Positions 9,611 through 18,777 of a stretch of DNA of 64,000 nt are shown one piece after another; within the stretch, counting starts at the first letter, position 1, and every line of letters starts with the position of its first letter. The DNA comes from Rhizobium sp. L43 (GTDB taxonomy: Bacteria; Pseudomonadota; Alphaproteobacteria; Rhizobiales; Rhizobiaceae), in contig NZ_NWSQ01000001.1 in assembly GCF_002531725.1 (NCBI RefSeq), positions 186,001 to 250,000 of the forward strand, given 5' to 3'. Below the pieces are notes generated by a model. The model saw only the letters and a list, made by a program, of their open reading frames with translations, ran no database searches and was not told the origin of the DNA. The position numbers and the translations under genes are program-made.

Positions 9611-10363
9611 CTAAGCTTGCAGCAGTGCCGTTGCCGGCGACCAGCGCACCGCAGGATGCCCGACCGTCACCGCAAACAGGGCCGACAGGAAATCCCAGGC
9701 AGCCGTGTCATGCACCAGATGATGGGTGAGTACGCCGATGGGCTCGTCACTGCCGGCAAAGCGGTCGCTGAGCTCCGCCACCAGCTCGGCCACCAGCTCC
9801 GCCTCGCTGCGTCCGCCGCGCGTGCCGTGCCAGTCGATGATGTCGACATGGGTGTTGAGCAGCGGCATCGGGCCATCCTGCTTTGCCCGCCCATAGACCG
9901 ACAGCGCTGCAAATCCGAGCCCAGGCAACGCCGGGATGAGACCAGCGTCGATGCGGTTCCACGGCGGCACCAGCACCGGCTGGAAGCGGGCCGGATGCAG
10001 CCGCTCAAGCCGCTGGAAGCCTTCCCGCAACTCGCCGAGCACGACGTCGGCCGGCCGCTCCCCGCCGAGTTCCTGCTTCTTCCGTTCCGGCCCCGCATGG
10101 TTCATATGCGACCAGCCGTGCACGGCGACGGTGACGCCTGCGTCCTCCGCCAGCCGCGCGGCCAAAGCCTCGCCGGTCAGGCCGGGAATGACGGCAAGCG
10201 TCAGCGGAACCTTGCTTTCACCCGCCAGCGCCAGCAGCGTCTCCAGATTGGGCGTCGGCTCGATGGCATCGTCGTCGCGTAGCCAGAACCGCGCCACGCG
10301 GCCGGCGGCCTGCCAGCGGTCGAGCTCGCGGCGCAGCGGCTCCCAGCTTGTTCCATCGGTCAT
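9611..10363 (-). CDS. Polysaccharide deacetylase-like protein (NodB-fold)
   Basis: A 250-residue protein resembling carbohydrate esterase 4. It shows an LRDDDA acidic motif (28-33) at the catalytic-base/metal position and HGWSH (82-86) supplying the two metal histidines, followed later by VPPWNR. No signal peptide is seen, so it would act in the cytoplasm or on a membrane-associated glycan. Its ATG overlaps the stop of the upstream glycosyltransferase gene by four bases, so the two are translated together, probably building one glycan. The exact substrate is unknown. Confidence 0.85.
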   Translation of the reverse strand: MTDGTSWEPLRRELDRWQAAGRVARFWLRDDDAIEPTPNLETLLALAGESKVPLTLAVIPGLTGEALAARLAEDAGVTVAVHGWSHMNHAGPERKKQELGGERPADVVLGELREGFQRLERLHPARFQPVLVPPWNRIDAGLIPALPGLGFAALSVYGRAKQDGPMPLLNTHVDIIDWHGTRGGRSEAELVAELVAELSDRFAGSDEPIGVLTHHLVHDTAAWDFLSALFAVTVGHPAVRWSPATALLQA

Positions 10364-11451
10364 CGCATCGCTCCTGTTACCGCATAGTCCCGTAAAATTC
10401 CGTCCAGCCGCTGAGCCGCCATCGCCAGCGAGCGCTCATCGAGCACGAAGCGCCGCGCCGCCTGCCCCATGGCCTCTCGCCGCGCCCTGTCGTCAAGCAA
10501 GGCGGCCACGGCCCTGGCATAGGCGGCAACGTCGCCATCCGGCGTCAGCAAGCCGGTCACACCGGCTTCGACCACCGCGGGCACGCCCGCCGTTGCCTGC
10601 GCCACGACAGGCAGGCCGGCGGCCTGGGCTTCCAGATAGGCAAGGCCGTAAGCTTCACCGCAGCCCGGCCAGACATAGAGGCCGCCGCCCCCGAGCAAGC
10701 CGGCGATCTCAGCCCCATCCCGCTCGCCCAGCCATTCGATGCGGCCGGGAAGGCCGGCAAACAGCGCCTGCACCTCGTGGCGCATCGGGCCATCGCCGAT
10801 GACGGCAAGCGTCCACGGCCAGTCTTCGATCAGCCGCAATGCTTTTGCGAGCATCGCATAGCTTTGCATCTTGTCGCCGGCCCGCATCATCGCCACCGTC
10901 ATCAGCCGGCGCGGATCCGGCGCCGGCCGCACCTTCTCGAACAGCACTGTGTCGATGAAGGGTTTCAGGCCGGCAAGCCGCGCCTGCGGAAAGGCGGCGG
11001 AAAGACCTGCCCGGTCACGATCGGTGAAGCTGATATTGACCGCCGCCTGCATGATCGCGTCGCCGACGCGCTTCTGTTGAGCCGCCCAGCCGGTCCTGTC
11101 GCGTTTTGCCGCATAGGAGGCTTCGGCCGTCACATAGGGAATGGCGAATTCGGCTGACATGACCGGCCCGAAAGGGTCGGGCGATTTATAATAGGGGTGG
11201 TAGCAGAACCAGAGCTCTGGTCGCGGCCCGGACGTCCATGTCTCCCGCAGCCGCTGCAATTCGGCCTGGATGGCGGGTTCGAGTTCGGCCGCCGCCTCCG
11301 GCGTCGCGGCATAGGCGCGGAATTCGGAGACGATATCCACCTCGTGCCCGGCAAGCTCCAGCGCCCGGATCAACAGCCGTGCCATCAGCCGGTCACCTGA
11401 CGGCACCGGATGGTTCGGTGATTTCATCGGCGCGTAGAAAGCCACCCGCAT
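10360..11451 (-). CDS. Family 4-type glycosyltransferase
   Basis: A 363-residue GT-B glycosyltransferase. The N-terminal acceptor domain starts MRVAFYAPMKSP and has SGDRLMARLLIRALELAGH. The C-terminal donor domain has VAMMRAGDKMQSYAMLAKAL, VIGDGP, and the E-x7-E-type signature CGEAYGLAYLEAQAAGLPVV. No membrane segment is evident. It is coupled (ATGA) to the polysaccharide deacetylase-like gene. Donor and acceptor are unknown. It runs divergently from the CyaC-like cyclase, sharing a 180-base promoter gap. Confidence 0.88.
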   Translation of the reverse strand: MRVAFYAPMKSPNHPVPSGDRLMARLLIRALELAGHEVDIVSEFRAYAATPEAAAELEPAIQAELQRLRETWTSGPRPELWFCYHPYYKSPDPFGPVMSAEFAIPYVTAEASYAAKRDRTGWAAQQKRVGDAIMQAAVNISFTDRDRAGLSAAFPQARLAGLKPFIDTVLFEKVRPAPDPRRLMTVAMMRAGDKMQSYAMLAKALRLIEDWPWTLAVIGDGPMRHEVQALFAGLPGRIEWLGERDGAEIAGLLGGGGLYVWPGCGEAYGLAYLEAQAAGLPVVAQATAGVPAVVEAGVTGLLTPDGDVAAYARAVAALLDDRARREAMGQAARRFVLDERSLAMAAQRLDGILRDYAVTGAMR

Positions 11452-11631
11452 TCACAACCCTCACGTAAGGACATACTGTTTCCAATCGGCATGCCCGTCG
11501 GCGAAACTCCGCTATTGTCCATTTCCCTAAAACTTGCGCATAAGCATATGGAATGTGATCGCGATGGAAGCAATTCCGCCTCTTTCTCAATCTCTATGGG
11601 CCTGCGGTTGCATCGACAAGAACGGGAATGA

Positions 11632-13350
11632 ATGACGACGGTCTCGGCCACAGGGATATTTTCGGAGCGCTCGATCAGAAGGGCAAGGCTTGGTTCCGGC
11701 CTCGTCATTTTCATCTTCGTCCTGCTGCATTTGTCGAACCATGCGATCGGCCTGATTTCAGTCTCCGCCGCCGATAAAGCCGCCCGCCTCTTTCTCGCGA
11801 TCTGGCGCAATCCTTTGGGGACGGCGATCTTCTATGCCTCGGTTCTGATCCATATCGCGCTGGTGCTGCGCGCCATCTATGTCAGACGCAGCCTCGTCAT
11901 GCCAAAGGGCGAAATGGCGCAGATCGTGCTCGGTTTGATGATTCCGCTGCTTCTCCTCGATCATGTCATCGGCACCCGCATCGCCCACGAGCTCTACGGC
12001 TATATCGACGACTATGAGGCGGTCGTCAGCATGCTCTGGATCCGGAATCCGACGAACGGCCTGCGGCAGGGGTTTGCTGTCGTCGCCGTCTGGATCCACG
12101 GCTGCATCGGCATCCATTTCTGGCTGCGCTACCGCCCCTGGTACCCGAATTTTGCGCCCCTCCTGCTGGCGCTGGCGATCCTCGTGCCGGTGCTTTCGCT
12201 GCTCGGCTTCGTCGAAATGGGCCGCACGCTGGCCGACCCCTCCTACCAGCAGGCCATGACGATCAGCGCCTACAAGGAGGGCGTCAACACCCGTTACGTC
12301 TCAAACCCGGAGGTTCACCGTCAGGTCGCCATGATCCGCGCCGGGCTCTACGGCGCCTTCTCGGCTTCGCTGCTAATCGTCGTCATCGCCCGCGCCCGGC
12401 GCAAGCTGAAGGAGCGGCTCAACCAGGTCGCCGTGCATTATCCGGGCGGCGAGGTGATCCGCGTGCCGCGCGGCTTCTCGGTGCTGGAGGCAAGCCGGCT
12501 CGGCGGCCTGCCGCACTACGCCGTCTGCGGCGGCAAGGGCCAGTGCTCCACCTGCCGTGTGCAGATCCTTGGCGATTACGAAGGCCTGCCAGCCCCCGAC
12601 AAGATGGAACAGACGACGCTCCGGCGCATCAATGCCGGTCCGGATGTCCGGCTTGCCTGCCAGCTTCGCCCGAACCGTGATGTCGCGGTCGCGCCACTGC
12701 TCGTGCCGGCGCTCGAAGCGGCCCTTCCGGCCAACAGCCAGGAGACCAGCCCCGGCCGCGAGCGCGAGATCGCCGTGCTCTTCGTCGATATCCGCCATTT
12801 CACCACGCTGACGGAAACCCGCCTGCCCTTCGATGTCGTCTTCCTGCTGAACCGCTATTTCGCCATCATCGGCAAGGCTGTGGAACAGGCAGGCGGGCGG
12901 CTCGACAAGTTCATCGGCGACGGCGCCATGGCGCTCTTCGGCCTCAACACCGCGCCGGAGCAAGCCTGCCGCCAGGCGCTCACGGCGGCTGCGGCGATCG
13001 TCGCCGAGATCGAGAAACTCGCCGCCGAACTGGCCGAGGAACTGGCGCTGCCGCTGCGCATCGCGATCGGCATTCACACCGGTCCCGCCGTCGTCGGCAC
13101 GATGGGCTACGGGCGAGTGCGCAGCATGACGGCGATCGGCGATACCGTGAACGTCGCGAGCCGGCTGGAAAGTGCCGCCAAGGAGTTCGAGGCGGCAATC
13201 GTCATCTCCGAACCGGTGGCGAACCTTTCCGGCGCCGATCTTTCCGGCATCGAAAGCCGTGAAATCAACGTGCGCGGCCGGGCCTTGCCCTTGAAAGTCT
13301 ACGTCATTCCGAGAGAGAAAGCGGCAGAACCGCTCGAAGGAAAAGACTGA
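11632..13350 (+). CDS. cyaC: CyaC-like redox-type adenylate cyclase: diheme membrane anchor, 2Fe-2S domain, class III cyclase
   Basis: A 572-residue membrane cyclase with three modules. Residues about 20-255 form a six-helix anchor like succinate dehydrogenase cytochrome b, with histidines H33, H37, H74, H111, H119, H156 and H162 available as heme ligands. Residues about 265-350 form a 2Fe-2S ferredoxin domain (C299, C305, C308, C343). Residues about 378-550 are the class III catalytic domain with metal aspartates D386 and D430, adenine-type K426 and GDTVNVASRLE supplying the Asn/Arg pair. The layout matches S. meliloti CyaC, described as quinone-responsive. Its stop overlaps the fkbM start by one base. 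Confidence 0.92.
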   Translation: MTTVSATGIFSERSIRRARLGSGLVIFIFVLLHLSNHAIGLISVSAADKAARLFLAIWRNPLGTAIFYASVLIHIALVLRAIYVRRSLVMPKGEMAQIVLGLMIPLLLLDHVIGTRIAHELYGYIDDYEAVVSMLWIRNPTNGLRQGFAVVAVWIHGCIGIHFWLRYRPWYPNFAPLLLALAILVPVLSLLGFVEMGRTLADPSYQQAMTISAYKEGVNTRYVSNPEVHRQVAMIRAGLYGAFSASLLIVVIARARRKLKERLNQVAVHYPGGEVIRVPRGFSVLEASRLGGLPHYAVCGGKGQCSTCRVQILGDYEGLPAPDKMEQTTLRRINAGPDVRLACQLRPNRDVAVAPLLVPALEAALPANSQETSPGREREIAVLFVDIRHFTTLTETRLPFDVVFLLNRYFAIIGKAVEQAGGRLDKFIGDGAMALFGLNTAPEQACRQALTAAAAIVAEIEKLAAELAEELALPLRIAIGIHTGPAVVGTMGYGRVRSMTAIGDTVNVASRLESAAKEFEAAIVISEPVANLSGADLSGIESREINVRGRALPLKVYVIPREKAAEPLEGKD

Positions 13351-14228
13351 TGCCCGGCAAGCCCTGGCTGACCGCCAAATACTGGAGCCGCCGCCTGCGC
13401 AAGGCGCGCAATAGAGCCGCTTCGCGCTTCTTCGACACCCGCTTCGGCCGCCGGCTGCTGATCGAGAATATCGGGCCGCGCGTCGTCTCGATGACGGTCG
13501 ACGCCGGCGACCATCTGATGACCTTCTCGCCATCCGACTATATCGGCCGCAAGGTCTTCCGGAAGGGCCATTTCGAGCGCGAGGCCGTCGACCGGCTGAT
13601 CGTCATCCTGCGCGAGCGCGGCCTGCTCAGGAAGGATGCGACGCTGCTCGAGATCGGCGGCAATATCGGCACCCAGACCGTCTACTTCGCGTTGAGCGAT
13701 ACATACATCCAGATCGTCAGCATCGAGCCCGACCCGCGCAATTTCCCGCTGCTTGCCCTCAACATCCGCCAGAACCGGCTGGAGGAGAAGGTCCGGCTCG
13801 TCAATTGCGCCGCCGGCGAGAGCGAAGGCGAGATCGACTTTTTCCTCAACCTCAACAATCACGGCAAGAGCAGCGCCATCCGCCAGAGCCCGACCGACAA
13901 AAAGATCAGCGTGCCGGTAAAGCCGGTATCCGAGATCCTCGCCGGCCTTGCGATCGATCCCGCCTCGATCGGCCTGGTCTGGATGGATATCGAAGGCTAC
14001 GAGCCGGTCGCCTGCCGCTCGATGCTGCCGCTGCTTGCCCGCCGCGTGCCGCTCCATATGGAATTCACGCCGCTGTTTTACGGGCCGGAGGGCACGAAAG
14101 CCTTCATATCGATGCTGTCGGGCTTCTATGAGGATTGCCTGGTCCTCTTCGAGGACCGCGAGGTGGAGATGAAGGTGCGGGATCTGCCGGGGGAGTTTGA
14201 GCAGTATAACGTGCTGTTTTTGCCTTAG
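13350..14228 (+). CDS. FkbM family methyltransferase
   Basis: A 292-residue SAM-dependent methyltransferase. The SAM-binding motif I is LLEIGGNIGTQTVYFA, followed by IVSIEPDPRNFPLL, where the acidic residue binds the ribose. A central KPVSEILAGL...IGLVWMDIEGYE block is typical of the FkbM domain. The family O-methylates sugars, lipids or natural products. The start overlaps the cyclase stop (TGATG), so production follows cyclase translation. A broken copy of the SAM-binding region lies 0.8 kb downstream (14536-14636). Confidence 0.88.
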   Translation: MPGKPWLTAKYWSRRLRKARNRAASRFFDTRFGRRLLIENIGPRVVSMTVDAGDHLMTFSPSDYIGRKVFRKGHFEREAVDRLIVILRERGLLRKDATLLEIGGNIGTQTVYFALSDTYIQIVSIEPDPRNFPLLALNIRQNRLEEKVRLVNCAAGESEGEIDFFLNLNNHGKSSAIRQSPTDKKISVPVKPVSEILAGLAIDPASIGLVWMDIEGYEPVACRSMLPLLARRVPLHMEFTPLFYGPEGTKAFISMLSGFYEDCLVLFEDREVEMKVRDLPGEFEQYNVLFLP

Positions 14229-14263
14229 ATTTGCTTGGGGATAAACTGATCATCGTTGGCATC

Positions 14264-14470
14264 GTGCCGTGCGGCCCCCTCATCCGACCCTTCGGGCCAC
14301 CTTCTCCCCGCTGGGGAGAAGACGGAGCAAGTCGTTCCTGCACTGCCAAACGAACCCGCCTGCTCAACGGCACTCCATCCAATGGGGTCGATGACGAAGC
14401 GGCATTCTCCCTCTTCTCCCCAGCGGGGAGAAGGTGGCCCGCAGGGTCGGATGAGGGGGCTGCACGGTAC
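14264..14470. repeat. Large inverted intergenic repeat (RIME-like)
   Basis: Arms 14264-14321 and 14413-14470 are near-perfect inverted copies of about 57 bases. Each contains the inner hairpin CTTCTCCCCGCTGGGGAGAAG and the outer block CCCCCTCATCCGACCC. The spacer of about 90 bases has no recognisable gene. A related CCGGATGAGGGGC block occurs near 63940. This resembles the mosaic palindromic elements of rhizobial intergenic DNA. Confidence 0.75.
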
Positions 14471-14535
14471 ACTTTTCACTATCTGGCTCTCCCTCCGCCC
14501 ACGGACCGACATGTCGGCCAGCTTTCGGCAGCTTC

Positions 14536-14636
14536 GCTCCCGATCCGCGCAATTTCCCGCCGCTTGCCCTCGACATTCGCCAGAACGGGCTGGAAGAGAA
14601 GGTTCGGCTTGTTGCGCCGCCGGCGAGCGAAGGCCG
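14536..14636 (+). pseudogene. Fragment of an fkbM-type methyltransferase gene
   Basis: About 100 bases closely match 13727-13829 of the intact FkbM gene, covering the PDPRNFPLLALNIRQN region after the SAM-binding loop. Differences are scattered and include a short deletion after the GTTCGGCTTGT stretch, which shifts the frame. There is no start or remaining domain. It is best read as the relic of a tandem duplication broken by the neighbouring repeat. Confidence 0.75.
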
Positions 14637-14758
14637 GATCTTGTGCAAGCCCGAAAAAAGCGGTTAGCTGCCGTTATTGGGGACGCGCTTCATGCACGGT
14701 TAGACGAGCCTTGGGACGATAGGTGCGCTGAGGCGGTCCGCATTTCGAGGGAAATCTC

Positions 14759-16672
14759 GTGCACTGGTCTAAACCGCTCAGAGTGCATCTCGGCGTCCTG
14801 GTCGTAGCCTCGCTGCTCTGCACGTCGATGCCGATCATCTGGATGGCATTCAGGCAGGGAAGCGATGCTGCGGTGAATGCCGGCGTGCAGCAGATGCGCG
14901 ATATGAGCCTGCGGCTGATCGAGGGATACCGCAACACGCTGCAGGCAGGCACCGAGGCGGTCGCGCTGGCATCGACCCTGCCGCAGCTCGTCTCGCCGCC
15001 GCCTCGGGACCTTGAGGCCAAACAGGAGTTCCTTCTGGAAGTTCTGCGAAACGTCCCCCACGCCACGAGCATCTATGCCGGATACCCTGACGGCTCGTAT
15101 CTGCAGGTCATCAATACGGCACGGGAGGACGTTCGCCAGACCCTCGCAGCACCTGATGGTGCGGCTTTCGCGATCAGAACGATCGCAAACAGACAAAGCG
15201 CTGATGTCATATCAACGCTTCGCTTTCTCGACAGCCAGGCAAGGCCGATCGGCGAGCGGGACATCGAGTACGCATCCTTCGATCCCCGGCAACGCCCCTG
15301 GTATCAATCCGTCATTCAGGACGGTGTGCCGATCTCCGTCGGACCCTATGTCGCCGGAACGCTCAAGGTTCCGACGCTGACGATCGCAGCGCCGATGAGG
15401 GATGATGGGCAGGCGGTCGTCGGCATCAACATTCACCTGCAGACCGTCAGCCGCCTGCTGGATGCGCGAGGGATTTCGCCGCATGCCCGCGCGTACATTG
15501 TCGATGGAGACGGCAATCTCGTCGCCCATTCCAATCCTGATATCATGAGCAGGATCATCGCAATATGGTCGAGAACATCCGGCGCCTTCGCCACAACGGC
15601 GAATGGTTTCGATCCGAGCCTCGAACCCGTGGCCAGGCTGCGGCAGGATCCCGCCTTCGCAAGCGGCGGCGTGGCACGGCTCGATCTTGATGGCGAAACC
15701 TATCTCGTGCAGATCGCTGCCGTCAGCGTATCCGGCCTGTTCCAGGCAAGCACGGCCGCAATCGTCGTGCCGCTGGAAGACCTTGTGGCTGAGGCCAACC
15801 GGCTGCTCGTGCGCAATCTCTTGATTGCCAGCGCCTTCGTGCTCGCGGGTGTCGCTGCATCGGTGGGGCTTTCGCGCATGGTCAGCCGCTCTCTCTATCG
15901 ACTCGCCGACGAGGCGCGCAGGATCGGCGATCTCGATGTCGGCGAGAAAGCTTTGTCGCATTCGTGGATCTCAGAGATCAACACGCTGGCGAGCGCGCTC
16001 TCGGCAAGCCGTCACGCCATCGGCCAGTTTGCCCTCTATGTTCCGCGTGAAGTCGTTCGGCGGATCGTCAGCCCTGAAGGGCGAGCGGTCGTCAAAGCGA
16101 AGCGACAGGATGTGACCGCGCTGTTCACCGATATCAGAGACTTCACGACCATATCCGAGCTCAATTCACCCGAGGACGTGGTCGATACGCTGTCGGCCTA
16201 TTTCGAGCTGCTGAACACTATCGCCGAGCGCCATGGCGGGACAGTCGTCCAATATCTCGGCGACTCCATTTTCGTCATGTGGAACGCCCCTGTCCCGGAT
16301 GCCAAGCATGCCGAAAACGGCTGTCGATGTGCGCTGGCCATGAAAGCGGCGATCGACGGCCTGAACGAAGAAAACAGCAGGAATAGCCGTCCCGCGCTCA
16401 TCACGCGATTCGGCTTGCATACCGGCCCCGCGGTCGTCGGCAGCTTCGGCGCGATTTCGCGACAACAGTACACGGCCATGGGCGATACGATCAATGTGGC
16501 TTCACGGCTGGAAGGGTTGAACAAGGAGTTTGGGACGTCGATCCTCGTGAGCGCGGCCATCCACGCGGCTGTCGGCAACAGCTTCGCGTTTCGGCCGCTG
16601 GGGCGGGTGCAGGTCAAGGGGCGGGCTGAGAAGGTTGATCTGTGGGAGCTCGTTGGGGAGAGCGGTGGTTAG
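14759..16672 (+). CDS. Sensory class III adenylate/guanylate cyclase (Cache-HAMP-CHD)
   Basis: A 637-residue membrane cyclase starting at GTG 14759, preceded by CGAGGGA. A first membrane helix (about 10-30) and a second (about 346-368) enclose a ~315-residue periplasmic Cache-like sensor containing RQRPWYQSV and PTLTIAAPM. A HAMP linker (about 370-420) leads to the cyclase domain with metal aspartates D457 (TDIRDFT) and D502 (LGDSIF) and GDTINVASRLEG. The position before the second aspartate is VVQY, with glutamine where adenylate cyclases usually have lysine, so nucleotide specificity is uncertain. It appears monocistronic. Confidence 0.9.
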   Translation: MHWSKPLRVHLGVLVVASLLCTSMPIIWMAFRQGSDAAVNAGVQQMRDMSLRLIEGYRNTLQAGTEAVALASTLPQLVSPPPRDLEAKQEFLLEVLRNVPHATSIYAGYPDGSYLQVINTAREDVRQTLAAPDGAAFAIRTIANRQSADVISTLRFLDSQARPIGERDIEYASFDPRQRPWYQSVIQDGVPISVGPYVAGTLKVPTLTIAAPMRDDGQAVVGINIHLQTVSRLLDARGISPHARAYIVDGDGNLVAHSNPDIMSRIIAIWSRTSGAFATTANGFDPSLEPVARLRQDPAFASGGVARLDLDGETYLVQIAAVSVSGLFQASTAAIVVPLEDLVAEANRLLVRNLLIASAFVLAGVAASVGLSRMVSRSLYRLADEARRIGDLDVGEKALSHSWISEINTLASALSASRHAIGQFALYVPREVVRRIVSPEGRAVVKAKRQDVTALFTDIRDFTTISELNSPEDVVDTLSAYFELLNTIAERHGGTVVQYLGDSIFVMWNAPVPDAKHAENGCRCALAMKAAIDGLNEENSRNSRPALITRFGLHTGPAVVGSFGAISRQQYTAMGDTINVASRLEGLNKEFGTSILVSAAIHAAVGNSFAFRPLGRVQVKGRAEKVDLWELVGESGG

Positions 16673-16801
16673 GCTATTGCACGTCGCATTTTCCACGAAT
16701 TTCTCGGAGTTCGCCATGCGTCAGACGCGCTACGTCCGATCGCGATCATCATTTGATGGCGGTGACCTGCCACTTTCCATGCCCAACGCATTCACCCCAC
16801 T

Positions 16802-17701
16802 TCAAACAAGCTTCTTCGCCTCTGTCCGCGTATGCTCGTGATACTTGTTCTCGCGCAGCGTCCCGAACAGCTTCAAACTCTCCAGATGCTCGCGCTGGGC
16901 GCGGTAGAACTCGTTGAGGAAAAGCAGCTCCTGGCCTGATTTCACGGTGTCTTCGTACCGGATCCTCCGGGTAATGGTGCGCACGATCTGTTCGATCTCT
17001 TTGTGGTTGGACGTCTTCGTCGCGTCGCGGAGCACGTCCTCCAGCGTCTGCAGCTCATATTTGCCGTAGACATCGAGATGCTCGGCCAAGAATTCGAATC
17101 CCGCCTGCGGCGATGCGGCCGCAGGAGCAGATAGCGCGAGGTCGGACAAGAGCACGGAGCGTGGCGTGTCGACCACCAGCGTGCCGGCGATGATGTCGCC
17201 AAGCCTTTGCCGGCGTCGGTTGGTGAAGGGGACGATGACCACCACCAGAAGCCAGAGGCTCGTCAAACTGTTTTCCCAGGCCGACTGGGTGCCGACCGAC
17301 GCCAAAAGGCCCATGGGGGCGAAGATCTCCACCTGTTTCATCAGGTTGCGTGCGGTCACCTGGTGCGGCGTCAGCCGCCGTCCGTCCATGTTGATGACGC
17401 GGATGCCGGTTATTCTTTTCCCGAGCGTGCGTCCGTTCCAGATGAGTTCGGAGAGGATGTAATAGGGGATCTGCACCAGAAAACCGAGCAGCACCATGAG
17501 CATCGCCTCGGCGGTCATAGGCAGCACGCCTGTGAAGAGGATGGCCATAGCGCAGACGAACATGATGATCGAGGTGAAGAGGATGTCGAGGAATTGCGCG
17601 CCGAAACGGGTTCCGATCGCGGCAATGGCGAAGGTGATCGGGACGCCTTCCGGCGGGATGAACTGCTCGACGCGCTTGCCGTCCGTCACTGACTGGTTCA
17701 T
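16802..17701 (-). CDS. RDD family membrane protein
   Basis: A 299-residue protein. Two to three hydrophobic segments (about 36-60, 65-85 and 145-165) carry the RDD signature elements near TRFGAQFLDI and the GRTLGKRITGIRV loop. A ~130-residue hydrophilic, probably helical C-terminal tail follows (VYGKYELQTLEDVLRD). The tail is long for an RDD protein. It is the last gene of the MoxR/DUF58 operon and overlaps the SpoIIM-like gene by four bases. Function is unknown; RDD proteins are proposed transport or assembly factors. Confidence 0.85.
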   Translation of the reverse strand: MNQSVTDGKRVEQFIPPEGVPITFAIAAIGTRFGAQFLDILFTSIIMFVCAMAILFTGVLPMTAEAMLMVLLGFLVQIPYYILSELIWNGRTLGKRITGIRVINMDGRRLTPHQVTARNLMKQVEIFAPMGLLASVGTQSAWENSLTSLWLLVVVIVPFTNRRRQRLGDIIAGTLVVDTPRSVLLSDLALSAPAAASPQAGFEFLAEHLDVYGKYELQTLEDVLRDATKTSNHKEIEQIVRTITRRIRYEDTVKSGQELLFLNEFYRAQREHLESLKLFGTLRENKYHEHTRTEAKKLV

Positions 17702-18777
17702 CGCACAACCTCGCGCGAAGCTTTGCTTTGACGGCCTCCGAGCAGCAGCCAGCCCACCCAGAAGACGCCCATCCCCCAGCCGATGACGATGCGCCAGGTC
17801 GGATCCTGGATCAGCTGGCGCAGGAAGCCCTCGATGAAGGCTGCCGCGACAAGCATCAGCCCCGCGAGGATGGCAAGCTTGACGGCATCATGCGCCTGGT
17901 GGCGGAGGGCTTCCTTGCGCGTTCTGGCACCGGGAAGGAGAACGGCAAGTCCGAGCCTTGCCCCACCCGCGCAGGCAATGGCGATGGCCGCAAGCTCGGT
18001 GACGCCGTGGATCGAGAGCCAGGCGAAGACGTCGTAACCCAGCCCTTTTCGCGCAAACATCGCGAAAAAAGCGCCGAGAATCAGACCGTTGTAAAAGGTC
18101 AGAATGAAGCTCGGCACCGACACGAAAACACCGAGCGTGAAGATCAGGATGACGATGGTCGTGTTGTGGGAAAAGAGATAGGCGGAAAACGCCGCCAGCC
18201 GGTCGCTGTCATGGCCCTCATCGCCATAGATGGTCGAGCGGAGATAATCGGTCGAAGCATCGGGCGTGCGCTGATCGGCCATCTCGGGCGGCACGAAGGT
18301 ATAGAACCAGCTCGGATCATTTTGGTAGAGCCGGTAACCGGCGACCGCCCCGAGAATGAGCGCCAGGAAACCGATGAACAGAGGCAAGACCGACCGGCGC
18401 ACGGCCTGCGGGATGCCGTGCGAAAGCAGCCGGCTGATCAGGCCGCCCAGGCTTTCCTGCGGAGCGTAGACGACGAGATAAGCCCGGGCGCAGAGGCTTT
18501 CCAGATAGGCAATCAGCGCACGATCGAGAGAGATGTCGCGCGCCACGCTCAACGAGTTCATCGCCTGCCTGTAGCCGCTGGCGAGATTGCGGACCTCGTC
18601 ATAACCGAGCGCCGCTGCGCTACCCTTCTCGGCACGCGTCACCAGTTCGTCCAGTTGACGCCAGTGTGCCTCGCGCTCCAGCCGGAAGCGGGCCGAGCGA
18701 AGCGTATCGTTCTGAACAGCGCCAGCATTGACCGTCGCGCCACTATCTATCCTGCCGTCGATACCGATATCCATCAT
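17698..18777 (-). CDS. SpoIIM-like (DUF95) integral membrane protein
   Basis: A 359-residue protein. A soluble N-terminal helical part (to about 120, with HWRQLDELVTRAEKG) precedes several membrane segments (about 133-155, 200-250 and 260-345) and HGVTELAAIAIACAGGARLG, a conserved block of the stage-II-sporulation-M-like family. There is no sporulation here; in non-sporulators the family accompanies MoxR ATPases. It overlaps both neighbours by four bases, so it is tightly co-translated with DUF58 and RDD. Function is unknown. Confidence 0.85.
   Translation of the reverse strand: MMDIGIDGRIDSGATVNAGAVQNDTLRSARFRLEREAHWRQLDELVTRAEKGSAAALGYDEVRNLASGYRQAMNSLSVARDISLDRALIAYLESLCARAYLVVYAPQESLGGLISRLLSHGIPQAVRRSVLPLFIGFLALILGAVAGYRLYQNDPSWFYTFVPPEMADQRTPDASTDYLRSTIYGDEGHDSDRLAAFSAYLFSHNTTIVILIFTLGVFVSVPSFILTFYNGLILGAFFAMFARKGLGYDVFAWLSIHGVTELAAIAIACAGGARLGLAVLLPGARTRKEALRHQAHDAVKLAILAGLMLVAAAFIEGFLRQLIQDPTWRIVIGWGMGVFWVGWLLLGGRQSKASREVVR

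Noticed and set aside
14231..14807. Short open frames in the repeat block
   Set aside because: They read through inverted-repeat arms and a gene fragment; no conserved protein.
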